A program made the position numbers and the translations under genes. From contig CAMTDV010000003.1 in assembly GCA_947069175.1 (NCBI GenBank), positions 81,259,978 through 81,323,977 on the forward strand: a DNA stretch of 64,000 bases, given 5' to 3'. Below, one piece after another: positions 23,575 through 37,169 of this stretch. The stretch comes from Scalesia atractyloides. Lineage: Eukaryota; Streptophyta; Magnoliopsida; Asterales; Asteraceae. The notes beneath the pieces are model-generated. The model was not told the DNA's origin and made no database searches. It worked only from the letters and a program-made list of their open reading frames with translations. Within the stretch, counting starts at the first letter, position 1, and each line of letters starts with the position of its first letter.

Positions 23575-25040
23575 CATGTGTACTGATCTGTACTCATGTG
23601 TACGCCTAATTATTTTTTGAATTTTACATGTAGATCAAGGGGAACGACAAGAGGAATGCAGAAATAAAACAGAAGTTCCACAAACTCATTTGGAATGTTT
23701 ATATTAAACCGGAAACATTTGAGAAGATGGCACAATCTAATTGCCGAATATGGGTTGGAAGACCATTTGTGGTTGTCTAAGATGTATTATATTCGTCAAA
23801 GTTGGATTCCGACATTCTTTCGCGAGCTACCTATGTGTGCGTTGATGAAGACACATCCAGGTGTGAAAGCGCAAACCACCTGTTCAAATCTAATTCTAGT
23901 TCTCATAATACGTTGGTGCAGTTCATGTTGTGTTACGACACATCAGTTGATGGGTTACAAAACGAACAGAGGGAACTAACACATAAAACGGACACCACTA
24001 ATCCTGTATAAAACCAGTTGGCCTATCGAACGTCATGCAAATGATATTTACACAAGGAGGATTTTTTTCGATGTACAAAAGGAAATATTGAACGACAAGG
24101 AAAATTATTATATCGCTGAACGATCCGTATCCGATGGTGTAAGCAGCTTTGTTATTGCTCACCAAGACCACACGAAAGAAGTTATAAATGAGTTCAAGGT
24201 TTGTATTTTACATACAATAGTTTTTTATGTGTTATCTTACAAACTTGTATAAATTATACTCCCAATATATCCCATAACTTATACGTTTTTGCATCATTAC
24301 ATTACATGTTATTTTTAATAAACAAGATGTCAATGTTTCGTGTGAATGCATGGGGTATACGAGAAACGGATATCTATGTCGTCATATTTTCTGCGTATTT
24401 GGTCCACCATAACGTACATAAGATACCAAGTCCATATATTAACCCAAGATGGAGGAGAGACGCTTTGCCTACCAGTGTACATAACGTTGAAAACAGGTTA
24501 TCTGTAGATCAGAGTCGTAGTGGAAGAATATGGCGTAGAATCCTTGACAATATGGAAATGTGTCGAGATAGAGTTCATGGTAGGCTTGACAAATTACAGG
24601 AACTAGATGAGCAAATACAATTGTTGAAAGATAAGGTTTTCAGAGATGTGCCAGCAGATCCATAACTTAAAAAAAAGGTTTTGGTTTACCAGGAAATTCT
24701 TGATCACACTAAACCAGAGGATGTATCATGTACGGCTCCTAGGAAATACGCAACAAAGGATGTGGCAAGCACAAACGTCCAATTGGTCCACGGGAGAAAG
24801 CTTTAAAAAAATGTAAAAAAACATAGAAGAAAATGCAACTATTGTGGCAAGAGGGTGAGGTTGCATGATAAAAGAAATTGTCCACTTAAAAAAGACAACA
24901 TCACAAAGGATGATTCGTCTACTGAAGAAGATGGCAACGAAGAGGGTGATGACATAGACGAGTACGATGATGGAACTGATGCAGGAACTGATTCGATTTT
25001 GCAAGACAACGATGATGATGATATTAATCTTTATATTTAA

Positions 25041-25951
25041 ATTATATTGTTCGATGCAACCGATACATTATTGTTTGTGTTTTTTTGCCTTTACATATTT
25101 TATTACATCATATTTTTAAAATTATAGACGTTGTTACTGTATATACGATACTAGGTTTTACATGCTACTTTTATCACACTTACATGCCATACACACGTGA
25201 ACCTCAATTTACATAAGCACATGTATCAGCGTCATATGGAAACAAGACAACATTTTGTCTATTAATAAGTCCTTTGTTATATTAAAAAATTGTTTACATG
25301 GTCCGGTTGATAATAACAATCACATACAAACTACACCTGTGTATTCTAATGTAATCGTGTATTATTACATACAGTACACGTATGTATGATCTTATGCTTA
25401 TACAATCATACACATAGTGCCCGTTTTGTAACCTGCTTTGATTAATATAAACAGCAAAGGATTGTATAAATGCTAATATGTTCCTCTTAAATGACAGTTC
25501 AAATATTTATCTTTTTTAGACAGATTACATATCTATCTTTTATACATTCACGGCGATGTATGAGCCGAATTGTGATGTGTGTAACCTGCTTTGATTAATA
25601 TAAACGTAAAAGGAATGTATAATGCTATTAAGATCAACAAAGACAATACACATACGTATTTTTTGTGACATATCACATATCTATTTTTTATAAAGGGATT
25701 ACCGTATCAAAATAACAAATATACCAGCTGCAGCAACATAACTCATCAGATTCAGACACATTTTTGTTTTGGACGTGTACATCCACGGGCAACTGAGTCA
25801 TTAATACATGTCATGGTGATGCATACTCGCCAATGTAAATACAAACCAGATGCATCAACATAATTCATATCATCCATGATGTCTAAATAATTATATGTTT
25901 GCCGGCAGTAATACGAACATTACCCATCATAAAACTAAGAACTTCCATACA
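25041..25951. other. convergent intergenic region of the MULE
   Basis: No gene lies between the 3' ends of transposase and ULP1-like genes. GTAACCTGCTTTGATTAATA with following ATAAAC recurs at about 25429 and 25579, with a third, weaker copy near 27283. Confidence 0.65.
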
Positions 25952-27686
25952 TTAACGGAAATAAAAGACCTTTTCAAACTCTTCTGCTTCCACCAATACA
26001 TGTTCACGGTGGATGTTTACTGTCGAAGTCACCAACTTAACGGCGTAGTTCTTTCGTAGCTTTGTCAAGGTTGCCTTTTTCTATCCATGCCCTAGCGGTA
26101 ATCCACAATCCCATTTACCATCGATGACCCCAAACCAATTTTCCATGTGCCTCATAACAAATACCCCACAATCAACCGTGTTCCCTACACTCTTTCAAGG
26201 AAAGTCTATAATTTCCTGGACTGCATTCTCAATCTGCCTTGCTTTTGTGTGATTTACCAGTTTTAAATACTTTGTGAAAATGTTTTTCTGAAAACAAATT
26301 TATTGACAAAAATAAATATAATGTTTTCGAAAACCGAAAATCAAAAAAACAAATAAAAACATAAGGAAATGGCTTACAACTTTGTACGGAGTGCTTTTCT
26401 TGGAAAAGTTTTCATCATTAATAACTTGAACTGCGCTTTCAATTGCAGACATGTTATCGATCACCGTTATTGTTGGCCTTACAAGATCAAAGCAAACAAG
26501 GTAAAAATGGCCGTGCTCAAGTATGGGGAAGCTGATTACGCAATATGTGGACAAACTCATCAATGATGTTTTTTTATCTACAACGAGGAATAACGAACTT
26601 CTAAACTTTACAACATGCTCAAGATCTCCATACGATTCAATATTCAACGTATCTTCCGTATGTAACAATAAATAAAGAATCACAAAATAACACTCAGCAT
26701 ATAATTTATGACTTCAACATAAATATATAATTGTTTTATTTTAATCTCGATCCACTTACAAAACAATCTGTATGGCAACACAAACGCGACTTCGATCCTT
26801 TTTCTTTATCCGCACCACCAAAAACATTTTCTCCAGCAATTCATTGACTCTCTTCATGGTTGAGCATTGACGCAAAGCAATTTATAACTGCACTATTTAC
26901 CCACTGGCTAGGTTGCAGGTCTTTCATTTGAAAATGGTACAGCCCAACTCCCGACTCCGTTTCAAATACAAACCGCCTGTTCACAAACATATCTTATTAT
27001 ATCTCATATATTATACCGTTACACTGCATGTAGGCACATGTATTTTCTCTCTTCGCTACAATCTTATTACTTCACATGTATTATACCATATTCAGTACAC
27101 ATGTGCATACAGATAGATTTATGTATAATTATACACTATACACTTGTGTATTATCAAAATTTTGTGTATAATCAGACTTATCATTTCTGGACAAAACATT
27201 ATACACATGTGTACTATTTATAATATCATATAGTTGACATGTGTACTTATCTTTAACACATTCCTACCTACGGGTTCCGTGTGTAACCTGTTTTGATTAT
27301 TATAAAGGTATGTGTCTTTTTAAACAAGTATAAAAGAATTGGATAATTTTGTTTTCCTTACGCATTTGTCGCTGCCACCTCTGCTGCTTCTTTTGCATCC
27401 CTTGTTTTGTCCGACCTTTCAGCTACCTTTTTATTCTTTGCTTTCGCTACCCTGTTTGTGAACATTAAATGTACAAGCTTACAGTTAAATCCAAAAAATA
27501 CCGACTTACCAAAAAAATAATAAATTAAAATAAAATAAAAACAAAAAAAATAAAAGCAATAAAAACGTACATCTTGTCGTCGGCAGAAGTCGACAAGTAT
27601 TTCCATAACAGATTGTCCTTCTTGCTTAACCAGCTATTAACACTTACAGCTCTGGTCAAAAATGGGGATTGGACGTATTTCGATCC

Positions 27687-29347
27687 AGTAACGCCCATTT
27701 CTCCGTAAGGTCAAATCGTATTATAGTTTAAGCTTTCATAACATAATGTAAAACTTTGACCAAAATGCCCCTTCTATTCTTATGATTCAAACACAACTTT
27801 TAGATAATTAAGGAGCATAACCTAGCTTTACTGTACCAATTTTAGACTTTAAGTTTACTCACGAAGACATAAGTATGTTTAGAATGACATTACATCCCAA
27901 AAGTATTTCCTTGACCCGTTGGCATCAAAACTTGAGACGGAAGCGTGAAAATGGGGCGATGCGGTGTGTGTTCATTCCAAGTACGCCATTATCAAGTTTA
28001 CGATTTTCCTATCATACACAACACAAATGCATTTGTTAGTACGACTTGTTAACATAAAACTTTCATCCATCCTTTAATCCTTAATTGACCCGTAATCAAG
28101 GTCATGATATTGAAGCATTCTTTCTACTTACATTCCATACTTATAACAATTTCGCCTACAACGAAATCGTGGTTTTTCATTCTTATAACACCAATACACA
28201 ATTCATCCGACCCGATCGTACGGGTTCATGCAACGAACATTTCATTCTTATTGACACGTTATCTATGAGTCGTCAAGTTCGTAATTCTATCACCTTACTA
28301 ACCATCCATTCTAACCCATATACAATGGGATAATGCACATACATTTCAATACCATTATTTAACAAATTTCTCTAGGTTCATCATTTTGCATTACCATACT
28401 TAACCGTAATTAACAACTAGTAATAATATGAAACGAAGTTCAAGTGAATTTACCTTTACTTTGCGTTGCTTGCGAACCGGATTGACTTGTACCTTCTTCC
28501 TTTACACCTACAATATCGCATTCATTATTCTTTCAATTCTCATGCCTTCATCTTCACATTTATACTAACATTGTGAGCTAACAACTCAACATTTACCTAT
28601 TTTAATTCAATTACCATCATATGCATATGAAATCATCTTTATTACTCAAAATCAATACCCAAGCATTTCGTCGAACACCTGGAGTGCATACCACTAGCAA
28701 AGCACAAAGTACAAGTATCTTATGCATATTCCTACTAATACGTATCAAAATTATCATATTCAACTAATCTCATACAATCCTCATTCTAGTTCAGTTTCAT
28801 CATTTCCAATATTCATTATAAGCAACATCATACATAACCACTACACAAATTTTGCACATAATTCATCATTATTCTACACAATGCTCCTACTTCAAGTGGA
28901 CTTTCACTTAAAACATCGATTTAGTTGGATTCAAGCATAATTCATGCCCTGTGTGATGCTTCTAATTCATACTCATACCAATTTCTCATAAATTTGTTGT
29001 TTTGCTTGAACCTACTTCATACAAGATCATCAAAAGGTAAAATTCCACTTACCTTATAGTTTAGTATGCTTAGATGATCATAATTCTTGGTTCATGCATC
29101 AATTAGAACTTCAATTCCCTTATCAATTGTGCTAATTTGTGTAGAACAAGGGTTTTCCCCCTTTTCTTCTCCTGCTTGATCGACATAAAACTCTGATGTG
29201 TGTGTATTTGTGTTTTAATTGTAATTTATGCACTAAACTTTTAACTTATGCATATCTGGCCCCTCAATTATGGCGTTCATATTATTATTGGCTTTAACCT
29301 TTTCTTTTTAAGTTTAAATCTTATTTACATTCTTACCTTAACATAGT

Positions 29348-29380
<33 letters not shown>

Positions 29381-29399
29381 GAGGATTTTGGGTGTTACA
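27687..29399 (-). mobile_element. solo LTR, 1.71 kb, TSD GATCC
   Basis: Ends are AGTAACGCCC on the left (expected TG altered to AG) and GGGTGTTACA on the right, with GATCC duplicated at 27682-27686 and 29400-29404. It has no coding sequence or PBS/PPT. It lies inside an exon of the ULP1-like gene; removing it with one duplication copy keeps the frame. It contains (AC)n(AT)n at about 29348-29380. Confidence 0.85.
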
Positions 29400-30458
29400 G
29401 ATCCTATTGTCACACCCCGACCCGCAGCGGAATAAGAGTCGGGGCATAATTGGGTTATCACCAAAGCTCATGATGTTTACTAAAATTTTTCATATTTATT
29501 AAATTCAAATTACAACTTAAATAGTCAAATCAAATCCATACAATTACAAGGAAAATGAAACTAAATAATACATTCCAAAGCTTAAACTGATTTATTCTTC
29601 TAGGTCTTCCTATGTGTTTCTTACCTCAACTGGATCACCTGTATCATGTGTAAAACGGTGGATATTTTGGGTCAACAAAAGTTGGCGAGTGAACCTTGAT
29701 TAAACATTGTTATTAAGTTCTTGTTGTATTTAATATTGAAAAATTGTGCAATAATCACATGTGAACAAACGTGTGTATGTAACAAAACACAAACCACATT
29801 GGATGAGTAAATGACATAAATGATGATGTGTTTGAGATCAAGGCTCATCAAACGGAGCCGATCAAATGACATGAATGATGATGATGTATGTGAGATCAAG
29901 GCTCAATCAAACGGAGCCGATCGAATGAGGCACCTGTACTCAACCCGTATCCCACGGGGAGTTGATGGGCCTAATGAGATGCTTGCACTGAAAATGATAA
30001 ATCCAAACTAAACATAATTCACACAACAATTTGTACACATTAGATCACAGTTATGATGAAAGCACAAGTGTTTATATTTATATAATAACAGAATTGTACG
30101 ACACATGATACACCCCAAAATGTGATTAAAACGGGGAATTTGGTAGAGATTCACTCACATTGGGTGCGTTCTTTTGATGACTTGGATGCGCACGAGTTTT
30201 AGGATTTGATCGACGAGGAAGACTAACCTAAAATAATAACGAAATGGTTCGGTAAATAAATGGATTTTATTTCATAATCTTAATAGAGTTTTTAGATTAA
30301 TTTTTGTGAGTCTAAGGGCGTTTTCTAACTTTAAAAATATTATTTTTAAGTCTTTTTAAATAATTTTTCAATTAAAAGAAATAAGTAAAAATATAAAAAG
30401 TGGGTTGACTTGTCAGGTCTGACCGGGTCTGACCGGTCAGACAGTGATTTTTTTCAGG

Positions 30459-30875
30459 CGCTGAGCGGAATCGAACTCGGGAACTTTCGTTTGTGTGCAC
30501 GCAGCCCGGCCAACTGGGCTGCGTGTCTAACCCATTAGAATTCCTGATTTTAATTATACTTATACTCTTGTTAGCTTTATTCGGAAATTAATAAATTTAA
30601 AATAAAGTTTTTTTTAGACCAAACAACCCGCCGCGCCTACTAAGGCTCGAACCCGCAACCGCTATGCTACTCTGCACCCAGCCCAACCAACTGGGCTGGG
30701 TGTCTAACCCATTATATAATGAAATTACTTTATATTTATGTACTTTTTGAGAACTGATTTAGTTTGGTTTAAAAAAAAACATTCTGATTAGAAAACAGGC
30801 GATGAGTAGAGATTCGAACTCGGGTCGTGCATGTTATTTACGCACACATTCCACCATTGGACTGTGTGTCTAACT
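30459..30875 (-). repeat. array of three tRNA-like modules in E2 3' LTR
   Basis: Sense to the element (minus strand), at 30459-30533, 30631-30710 and 30800-30875. D-arm-like hairpins are GCAGCCC/GGGCTGC, CCCAGCCCA/TGGGCTGGG and ACAGTCCA/TGGAATGTG-like. B boxes are GAGTTCGATTCC, GGGTTCGAGCC and GAGTTCGAATC. Spacing is about 170 bp. Confidence 0.75.
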
Positions 30876-31430
30876 CAGTTAAGATCCGTTTATTATTTCT
30901 TTTAAATTACTAATCGAGAACCCATCTTCTTCACTCGTTTCAACACTGAACCAGAACTCGATTAACAATGATTTTAACTACCCTGATGTTTTAAATACTT
31001 AGCATAAATTGAACATATTACACAGAATAAAATTAAGACGCATACCAAAGGGAAATCGAAGTTCGCTGTTCTGGTGACCAACTCCGGCGATTGCAGACAG
31101 TGATTCCGACGAACAGAAGTTAGAGTGAAAAATTGAGGATTTTGCGAGTGTTTCCGAAATGTGAGGCGATGGTATTATTAGTGTAAATTGGAAGTAATTT
31201 CATTTCGGTTTCAATCTCGACAATCATATAAATCGAGTCATTGAAGATTGAATTGATTAAGAACGTGGGTTGTAACTGACATTGCATCATAGGTTACACT
31301 CAGAAACCTCGCGACCACACCAACAGTCTATGATTATTTGAAAACCGTTAGGCGGTTTCAGTCCTTGTCGCAAACAGATGATTCACGGGTGGAACTTAAG
31401 TTTTATTTGATTCATTGATTACACAAACGA

Positions 31431-31498
31431 GTCAAGTGGCGGAGTGGTGAAATGCTTGTTTGTTGAACCGGCTGACCCGGGTTCGAAACCCGACAGCG
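31431..31498 (+). other. tRNA-like module, antisense in E2 3' LTR
   Basis: GTGGCGGAGTGG (Ser/Leu-type A box) followed by a T-arm-like CGGG/TTCGAAA/CCCG (stem, 7-nt loop, stem). Same module as 6010-6090 of E1. Confidence 0.72.
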
Positions 31499-31553
31499 TT
31501 ATTTATTTTTTATTCACTATTTTTTTTGTTTTTATTAATTATGTTTTAAAATT

Positions 31554-34500
31554 CTAAAAATGTTTATTAGTTATGTATCGTTTAAAATTAGTATGAACAT
31601 TAAATACGCAACGAAAATTATAACTGAAATATTCGATTAATAAACGAAGCGGGTTTTGGTAACCCGTTTTTCGACGGATGTTACAGTATCCCCTACTTTT
31701 AGAAGTAGTGGTGGGAACAGGAAAAAGATGCGGGTATTTTTCGCGCATTGAGTCTTCACGTTCCCAAGTAAACTCAGGTCCTCGTTTCGACTGCTAGCGT
31801 ACCCTAACAATTGGAATACGACTCCGTCTTAAACGTTTTTCTCCGAAGTCCATGATCTCTACTGGTCTTTCAATGAAGTGCATAGATTCATCGATCTGAA
31901 TATCTTCTAGGGGAATATGGAGGTTTTCATCGGCGAGGCACTTCTTTAAGTTTGATACGTGGATTGTGGGGTGAATTCTGTTGAGTTCTTCTGGTAGGTC
32001 AAGCTTGTATGCTACAGGTCCTACTCTTTCGAGTATCTTGAAAGGTCCTACGTAGCGTGGTGCTAGCTTGCCCTTCTGGCCAAAACGAACTACTACCTTC
32101 CACGGTGATACTTTTAAAAGTACTTGATCACCAGTGTTAAACTCCAAGGGCTTTCGTCGTTTGTCTGCATAACTCTTTTGACGACTTTGTGCCACTAGAA
32201 GATTGTTTCGAATTTGATGGATCTTGTCTGTTGTTTCTTGAATTAATTCTGGACCAGTGATTTGAGCTTCCCCAATTTCGTGCCAACATACTGGAGATCG
32301 GCACTTACGACCATATAAAGCTTCGAAAGGAGCCATACCGATACTTGCATGATAACTATTGTTGTACGAAAATTCAACCAATAGTAGATGAGTGTCCCAA
32401 TTCCCTTTGAAGTCTATGACACATGCTCGAAGCATGTCTTCAAGAGTTTGGATGGTGCGTTCCGATTGACCATCAGTTTGAGGATGAAAAGCGGTACTGA
32501 GGTCTAATCGTGTACCCAAGGCGACTTGTACGGCTCGCCATGTTCGTGAAGTGAAACGACCATCACAGTCTGAAATGATGCTTAAAGGTACACCATGACG
32601 GCTTACGATCTCGCTGATGTAGATACGTGCTAACTTCTCGTTCTTGAAGTCCTCGCGAATCGGAATGAAGTGAGCTGATTTTATAAGACGATCAATGATT
32701 ACCCATATGGTGTCATACCCACTGGAGGTGCGAGGTAACCCGGTAATGAAGTCCATGGTTATGTTTTCCCACTTCCATACAGGTATTTCAGGTTGGGTTA
32801 GAAGTCCTGAAGGTCTTTGATGTTCAGCTTTTACTTTGGAACAGGTAAGGCACTTGGAAACAAAAACAGCGATATCCTTTTTCATGCCCGGCCACCAGTA
32901 GGTGTATCGTAGGTCCTGATACATCTTGTCGGCTCCTGGGTGTACCGAGTATCGTGTTTTGTGCGCCTCATTCATGAGGAAGTCACGAAGGTTGTCGCGA
33001 TCAGGAATCCATATGCGGTTTAAATAGTATAGAATACCGTCGGATTTGGTTTCGATTTTGAGTTCCGCTCCACATGACAGTTCATCGCGTACATCGTTTT
33101 CTGTTACAGAAACATGTTGAGCTTCTCGGATTCGATCTTTGATGTCGGTTATAATTTGCGAACATAGAAGACGAATGGAATTCGCATAACCTTTTCGACT
33201 GAGTGCATCAGCCACTACGTTTGCCTTGCCAGGATGATACCGAATTTCACAGTCGTAGTCGTTAAGAAGTTCGACCCATCTTCGTTGCCTCATATTCAAC
33301 TCCTTTTGATTGAAGATATGTTGGAGGCTCTTGTGGTCTGTGTATATTTCACACTTGGTACCGTAGAGATAATGTCTCCATATCTTGAGGGCGAACACAA
33401 CGGCTCCAAGTTCCAGGTCGTGGGTGGTGTAATTCTTTTCATGAACTTTGAGTTGCCTAGAAGCATAGGCTATCACTTTTCCTCTTTGCATTAATACACA
33501 GCCTAGCCCTTGCCCTGATGCGTCGCAATAAACCACGAAGTCATCACAACCCTCAGGGAGTGTGAGGATAGGTGCGTCACAAAGTTTTTGCTTTAGAGTT
33601 TGAAAGGCTTCTTCTTGTTTAGGTCCCCACATGAAGGGTTTTCCTTTATGAGTCAAAGCCGTGAGTGGTACAGCAATACGGGAAAAATTTGCAATGAAGC
33701 GGCGATAGTAACCAGCCAAACCAAGAAATGACCTTACTTCAGTAGGGGTACGTGGCGCTTGCCATTCCTGCACTGCCTTGATTTTTGAAGGATCAACATG
33801 AATTCCCTTGTCATTGATGACGTGTCCAAGGAATTGTACTTCCCTTAACCAGAATTCACATTTCGGGAACTTAGCGTACAGCTTTTCAGTCTTTAAGAGT
33901 GTAAGGATAAGTCGAAGGTGTCATTCATGATCGGATTTAGTCTTGGAGTAGATGAGAATGTCGTCGATGAAGACTATAACAAAGCGGTCGAGGTAGGGTT
34001 TGCATACCCTATTCATTAGATCCATGAAGACAGCTGGGGCGTTGGTTAAACCAAACGGCATAACCATGAATTCGTAATGACCATAACGAGTTCGGAAGGC
34101 GGTCTTTGGGACGTCTTCTTCATGTACTCTGAGTTGATGATAACCAGAACGAAGGTCGATTTTTGAAAAACAGGTGGCGCCTTGAAGTTGGTCTAGAAGG
34201 TCATCGATGCGAGGTAATAGGTAGCGGTTCTTGACTGTTAACTTATTGAGTTCTCTGTAGTCGATACACATGCGAAACGTTCCATCTTTCTTCTTCACAA
34301 AAAGAACAGGTGCACCCCAAGGCGATGAGCTAGGACGTATGAATCCTTTGTCAGTCAGCTCTTGCAGTTGACTGGCCAGCTCTTGCATTTCGGATGGGGC
34401 TAACCTATAAGGAGATTTTGCGACTGGTGTAGCACCAGGTATAAGATCGATGCGGAATTCGACTTCTCTCACGGGAGGAAGTCCTGAAATGTCGTCAGGA

Positions 34501-35294
34501 AAAACTTGTGGGAATTCTCTCACTACCGGTATATCTTCGAGTTTCTTCTCTTTGTTTCCCTTCTTGACGACGTGAGTTAGGAATGCGACATAGTTTTTGC
34601 GGAGATATTTTCGGGCTTGAAGGCAGGACATTAATTTGAGTCCTTTCGACGGGGTTTCTCCAAAGATTCGTAGGGTCTGACCGTCTGCAAGAGGAATGCG
34701 AATGAACTTTTCGCGGCATACTACTTCCGCGTGATGTTGGCTGAGCCAGTCCATACCGATTATAATATCGAAACTTCCCAACTTCATAGGAATGAGGTCA
34801 ACTGGAAAATCGTGATCGTTTAGAGTGAGGGTACAATTTCGTATAACAGAGTTTAATAAGACTGGTTTTCCGTCAGCAACTTCCACCGTTAGAGATTCCA
34901 TGAGGTTATCACGAGTTTGGTTGAGGATGGGTTCAAATTCTAAAGACACAAAACTCTTATCCGCGCCAGTATCGAATAACATGGATGCATAACTACCATT
35001 TACGAGAAACGTACTGTTTACCACGTTGTTGTCGGCCCTAGCTTGATTGGCGTTGATGTTCAAAGCTCTTCCTCTAGCAGGTGGAGGAGCTTGGTTAGCT
35101 TGGTTTACCGGATTTGCTTGAGCTTGGGCATGGATGATGTTTACCAAACGGGGACATGTGTTCCTGAAGTGGTTTGGGTCTCCACAATTGTAACAAGCTC
35201 GCATAGGTTGCATCATGGGGTAGTTGGGTTGGTAGTAGGATTGGGCTATATGTTGGACAGGTGGTAGGAGTAACGGTTGTTGGGCTTGACCCAC
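31554..35294 (-). pseudogene. pol: E2 pol, nearly intact, two stops
   Basis: One reading frame from the GTG at 35294 (overlapping the gag stop as TAGTG). It encodes a CCHC knuckle (CYNCGDPNHFRNTC), protease (LFDTGADKSF), RT (FIDD), RNase H (CDASGQGLGC), integrase HHCC and DDE (TMDF, SDCDG, QSERT), and a chromodomain-like tail. Only two in-frame stops occur: 33923-33921 (CGA to TGA after the RT FIDD region) and 31796-31794 (TGG to TAG in the tail). The frame lacks the terminal stop seen in E1 and runs into the LTR to 31554, because the sequence before the PPT is shortened. Integrase has SDCDG where E1 has SDRDG. Otherwise this is the best-preserved pol in the window. Confidence 0.93.
31689..31700 (-). 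other. E2 polypurine tract
   Basis: AAAAGTAGGGGA on the minus strand, adjoining the 3' LTR. Confidence 0.88.
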
Positions 35295-36361
35295 TATCTG
35301 GTGGTGGGTTGATTACGGTTCATTCGCTGAAGTGTGCGACAGGTTTGGATGGTGTGACCCGCACGGCCACAGCTGGTGCAATGTTGGCAAGGATGCTCCG
35401 GAAGGTGATGGTATTGACAACGGTTGCATTTTGGGTATGGGCCGGAATATGGCTTTTTGTATTGTGCAGCTGAGGGAGCAACTTGGGTGATTGGTGCGGC
35501 AGTGATTGGAGGGTTTGTTTGGGTGACAGCAAAATTTCTGTTGTTTCGTTTCCTCTTACCAGCAAATTTCGAAGAGGAAACGGAATGGTTTGGGGTTTGG
35601 GCCTCAATGGGGGCTTTCTTTTTCTCATCCTTGAATTTGCCATTTCGGATGCGATTCTCGGTAAGCTCGGTAGCTAGTTCCATAGCGGCTTCAAGTGTTG
35701 CAGGCGAAGTGCTTAGAACCGAGTCTTGAATTTTCGAGGGGAGGCCTCGAATATAGTGTTCAACTAAACGGTACACTGGGGTGAACAAGTTGGGGATCAT
35801 TTGGTTCAACTCGAGAAACCTTTTGTTGTAGGAAGTATGATCTCCTTCCTTTTGTTTTAACGAGTGGAATTCATCTTCTAACTTTTTGATCTCGCTTCTT
35901 GGACAGAAGCGTCTCGTCATGATTTCCCTTAACTCCTCCCATGTTAAGGCCATTGCATCTTCGATTCCTCTCTTACCCTTCTCTGTGTTCCACCAGGTAA
36001 GAGCTACCCCAAACAGTCTCCCAGTTGCGTAACATACCTTGCGATCCTCGGGACAATCACAATTGAGGAAGGTGTTCTCCATTTCTTCAAACCAGTGGAG
36101 GAGAGCAGTGACACCTTCGGTCCCTTCATATTTTGGGGGATCGCAAGACTTGAAGTGTTTGTAGGAGCATTTTTTGGAGGGAGAGTTGTCGACGTTCTGG
36201 TCTTCTTGATTGGGAGGGTTGATGGGATTCGCGGTGAGAGCTTCTTGGACTTGAATTACGATGTCAGGAAGCACTGCGGCCATTTGTTTTGCAATTTGGG
36301 TGGCCAAGCGTTCGTTTGATCTCCCTGACTTTCTACCTCCACGTAGCTGCCTAGCCGACAT
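35294..36361 (-). CDS. gag: E2 gag (open, 355 aa)
   Basis: Open from ATG 36361 to TAG 35296-35294. N-terminus MSARQLRGGRKSGRSNER, retrotransposon Gag domain at about residues 75-190 (CDPPKYEGTEGV … LTWWNTEKGK … RRFCPRSEIKKLEDEF), a Lys-rich linker, and one CCHC knuckle (CTSCGRAGHTIQTC) near the end. Gag assembles particles around element RNA. In E3 a single Gag ORF contains two knuckles; here the second knuckle is in the next ORF, which starts at the last base of the stop codon. The ORF itself shows no break. Confidence 0.9.
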   Translation of the reverse strand: MSARQLRGGRKSGRSNERLATQIAKQMAAVLPDIVIQVQEALTANPINPPNQEDQNVDNSPSKKCSYKHFKSCDPPKYEGTEGVTALLHWFEEMENTFLNCDCPEDRKVCYATGRLFGVALTWWNTEKGKRGIEDAMALTWEELREIMTRRFCPRSEIKKLEDEFHSLKQKEGDHTSYNKRFLELNQMIPNLFTPVYRLVEHYIRGLPSKIQDSVLSTSPATLEAAMELATELTENRIRNGKFKDEKKKAPIEAQTPNHSVSSSKFAGKRKRNNRNFAVTQTNPPITAAPITQVAPSAAQYKKPYSGPYPKCNRCQYHHLPEHPCQHCTSCGRAGHTIQTCRTLQRMNRNQPTTR

Positions 36362-37155
36362 CTACAGGAACATACATAGGAAGATTGTGAGTTTAAGAAG
36401 TTTTTAGGTGTCATGTGTCGTTCAAAGAATAAAAATAACATAATCATCAATAATGCAACTACATCCATAGGATGTCTAGGTTTGCTCATGTTTGGGGCCT
36501 CCAATGTCCCCCATACTATCGCCTGTATAGTCATGTGGGCCCCCATGACTATTGGCTTAGTAGGATTCACATTGGTGTTGGCGGTTTAACACTCACATCA
36601 CCCGAATGAAAACCATGAAATATGATTGCGAGATGTATGGTAGGAGGGTGTCTAGGTATAGACACAATGACAACTCAGAGTGGGGTTAGTTCACACGACG
36701 TTTGGTATAGCATGCTTTGGCCTAATAGGTCCTTCGTACTCTCATCGTTAGTCCCCAGGTAGGCAAACTGGTCCTTTATTTTGGATTTATACGAATGCCA
36801 AGCCTAGACAGGACGTTCCGACTACCGGTACTCGTACCCTTCCAGTTACTACATGCCCGTCATGGGAACTCACTTTGATGTGATTTGAAAAATACAAAAA
36901 CCGTTGCAAAAATCATAGGAATTGTGAGGTGTGTGCTCTCATGGATATGATATGTTATGAGGATATGATTCATAATGAGCATTGTATAATAATATGTACT
37001 TATGAACATGCTTGCATAACATTAAATGTAACAATAAACATAAAGCATATAAACATCATGAATTTTGTATGTAACACAAAAAAAAAATTTAAATTCTAAT
37101 CAACTATAGTATAGGCTCTAAGGGTCTAATAACCTATCCTATATCCCTATAGTCA
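36362..37155 (-). other. E2 leader with conserved block 36711-36861
   Basis: Untranslated leader between PBS and gag. The 36711-36861 block is nearly identical to those of E1, E3 and the 60.8-61.6 kb leader. Confidence 0.8.
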
Positions 37156-37169
37156 TGGCTGTGATACCA
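37156..37169 (-). other. E2 primer-binding site, one mismatch
   Basis: Minus-strand TGGTATCACAGCCA differs by one base from the tRNA-Met-type PBS of E1. Confidence 0.88.

Larger units (their letters stand above)
21205..25040 (+). pseudogene. MULE transposase (FAR1 zinc finger, DDE, SWIM, zinc knuckle), decayed
   Basis: The spliced transposase reads as exon 1 (21205-21307, acidic), 22317-23118, 23194-23455, 23634-24198, and a C-terminal part from about 24325 to TAA near 25040. It has an N-terminal FAR1-type DNA-binding domain (EEAIAMYEEYAQLAGFGTRL …CKACVKF…EQHNHGF) and a MULE catalytic core with D in FDATYHTN (about 23097) and D in LTDQDCAMKQ (about 23355). HRLCMWHI and a probable catalytic E in SRCESANHLF (about 23859) follow. 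The SWIM finger (CECMGYTRNGYLCRHIFC) spans about 24342-24390. The tail has a CX2C…HX4C knuckle (CNYCGKRVRLHDKRNC) and an Asp/Glu-rich end. Frameshifts near 22505, 22570, 22840, 23855 and 24410 break it. It would bind the TIRs and cut DNA if intact. Confidence 0.85.
29408..31685 (-). repeat. E2 3' LTR
   Basis: 2278 bp, from TGTCACACC (left) to TGTTACA (right), closely similar to 37173-39443. A small indel (GACCGGGTCTGACC region near 30420 versus 38185) and scattered substitutions separate the two. Confidence 0.95.

Noticed and set aside
27358..27606. C-terminus of the ULP1-like gene at 27358
   Set aside because: The apparent stop overlaps a splice donor (AATGC|GTAAGG); downstream exons carry the protease catalytic domain to 25952.
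33234..36319. Plus-strand frames within E2
   Set aside because: Antisense shadows of E2 gag and pol.
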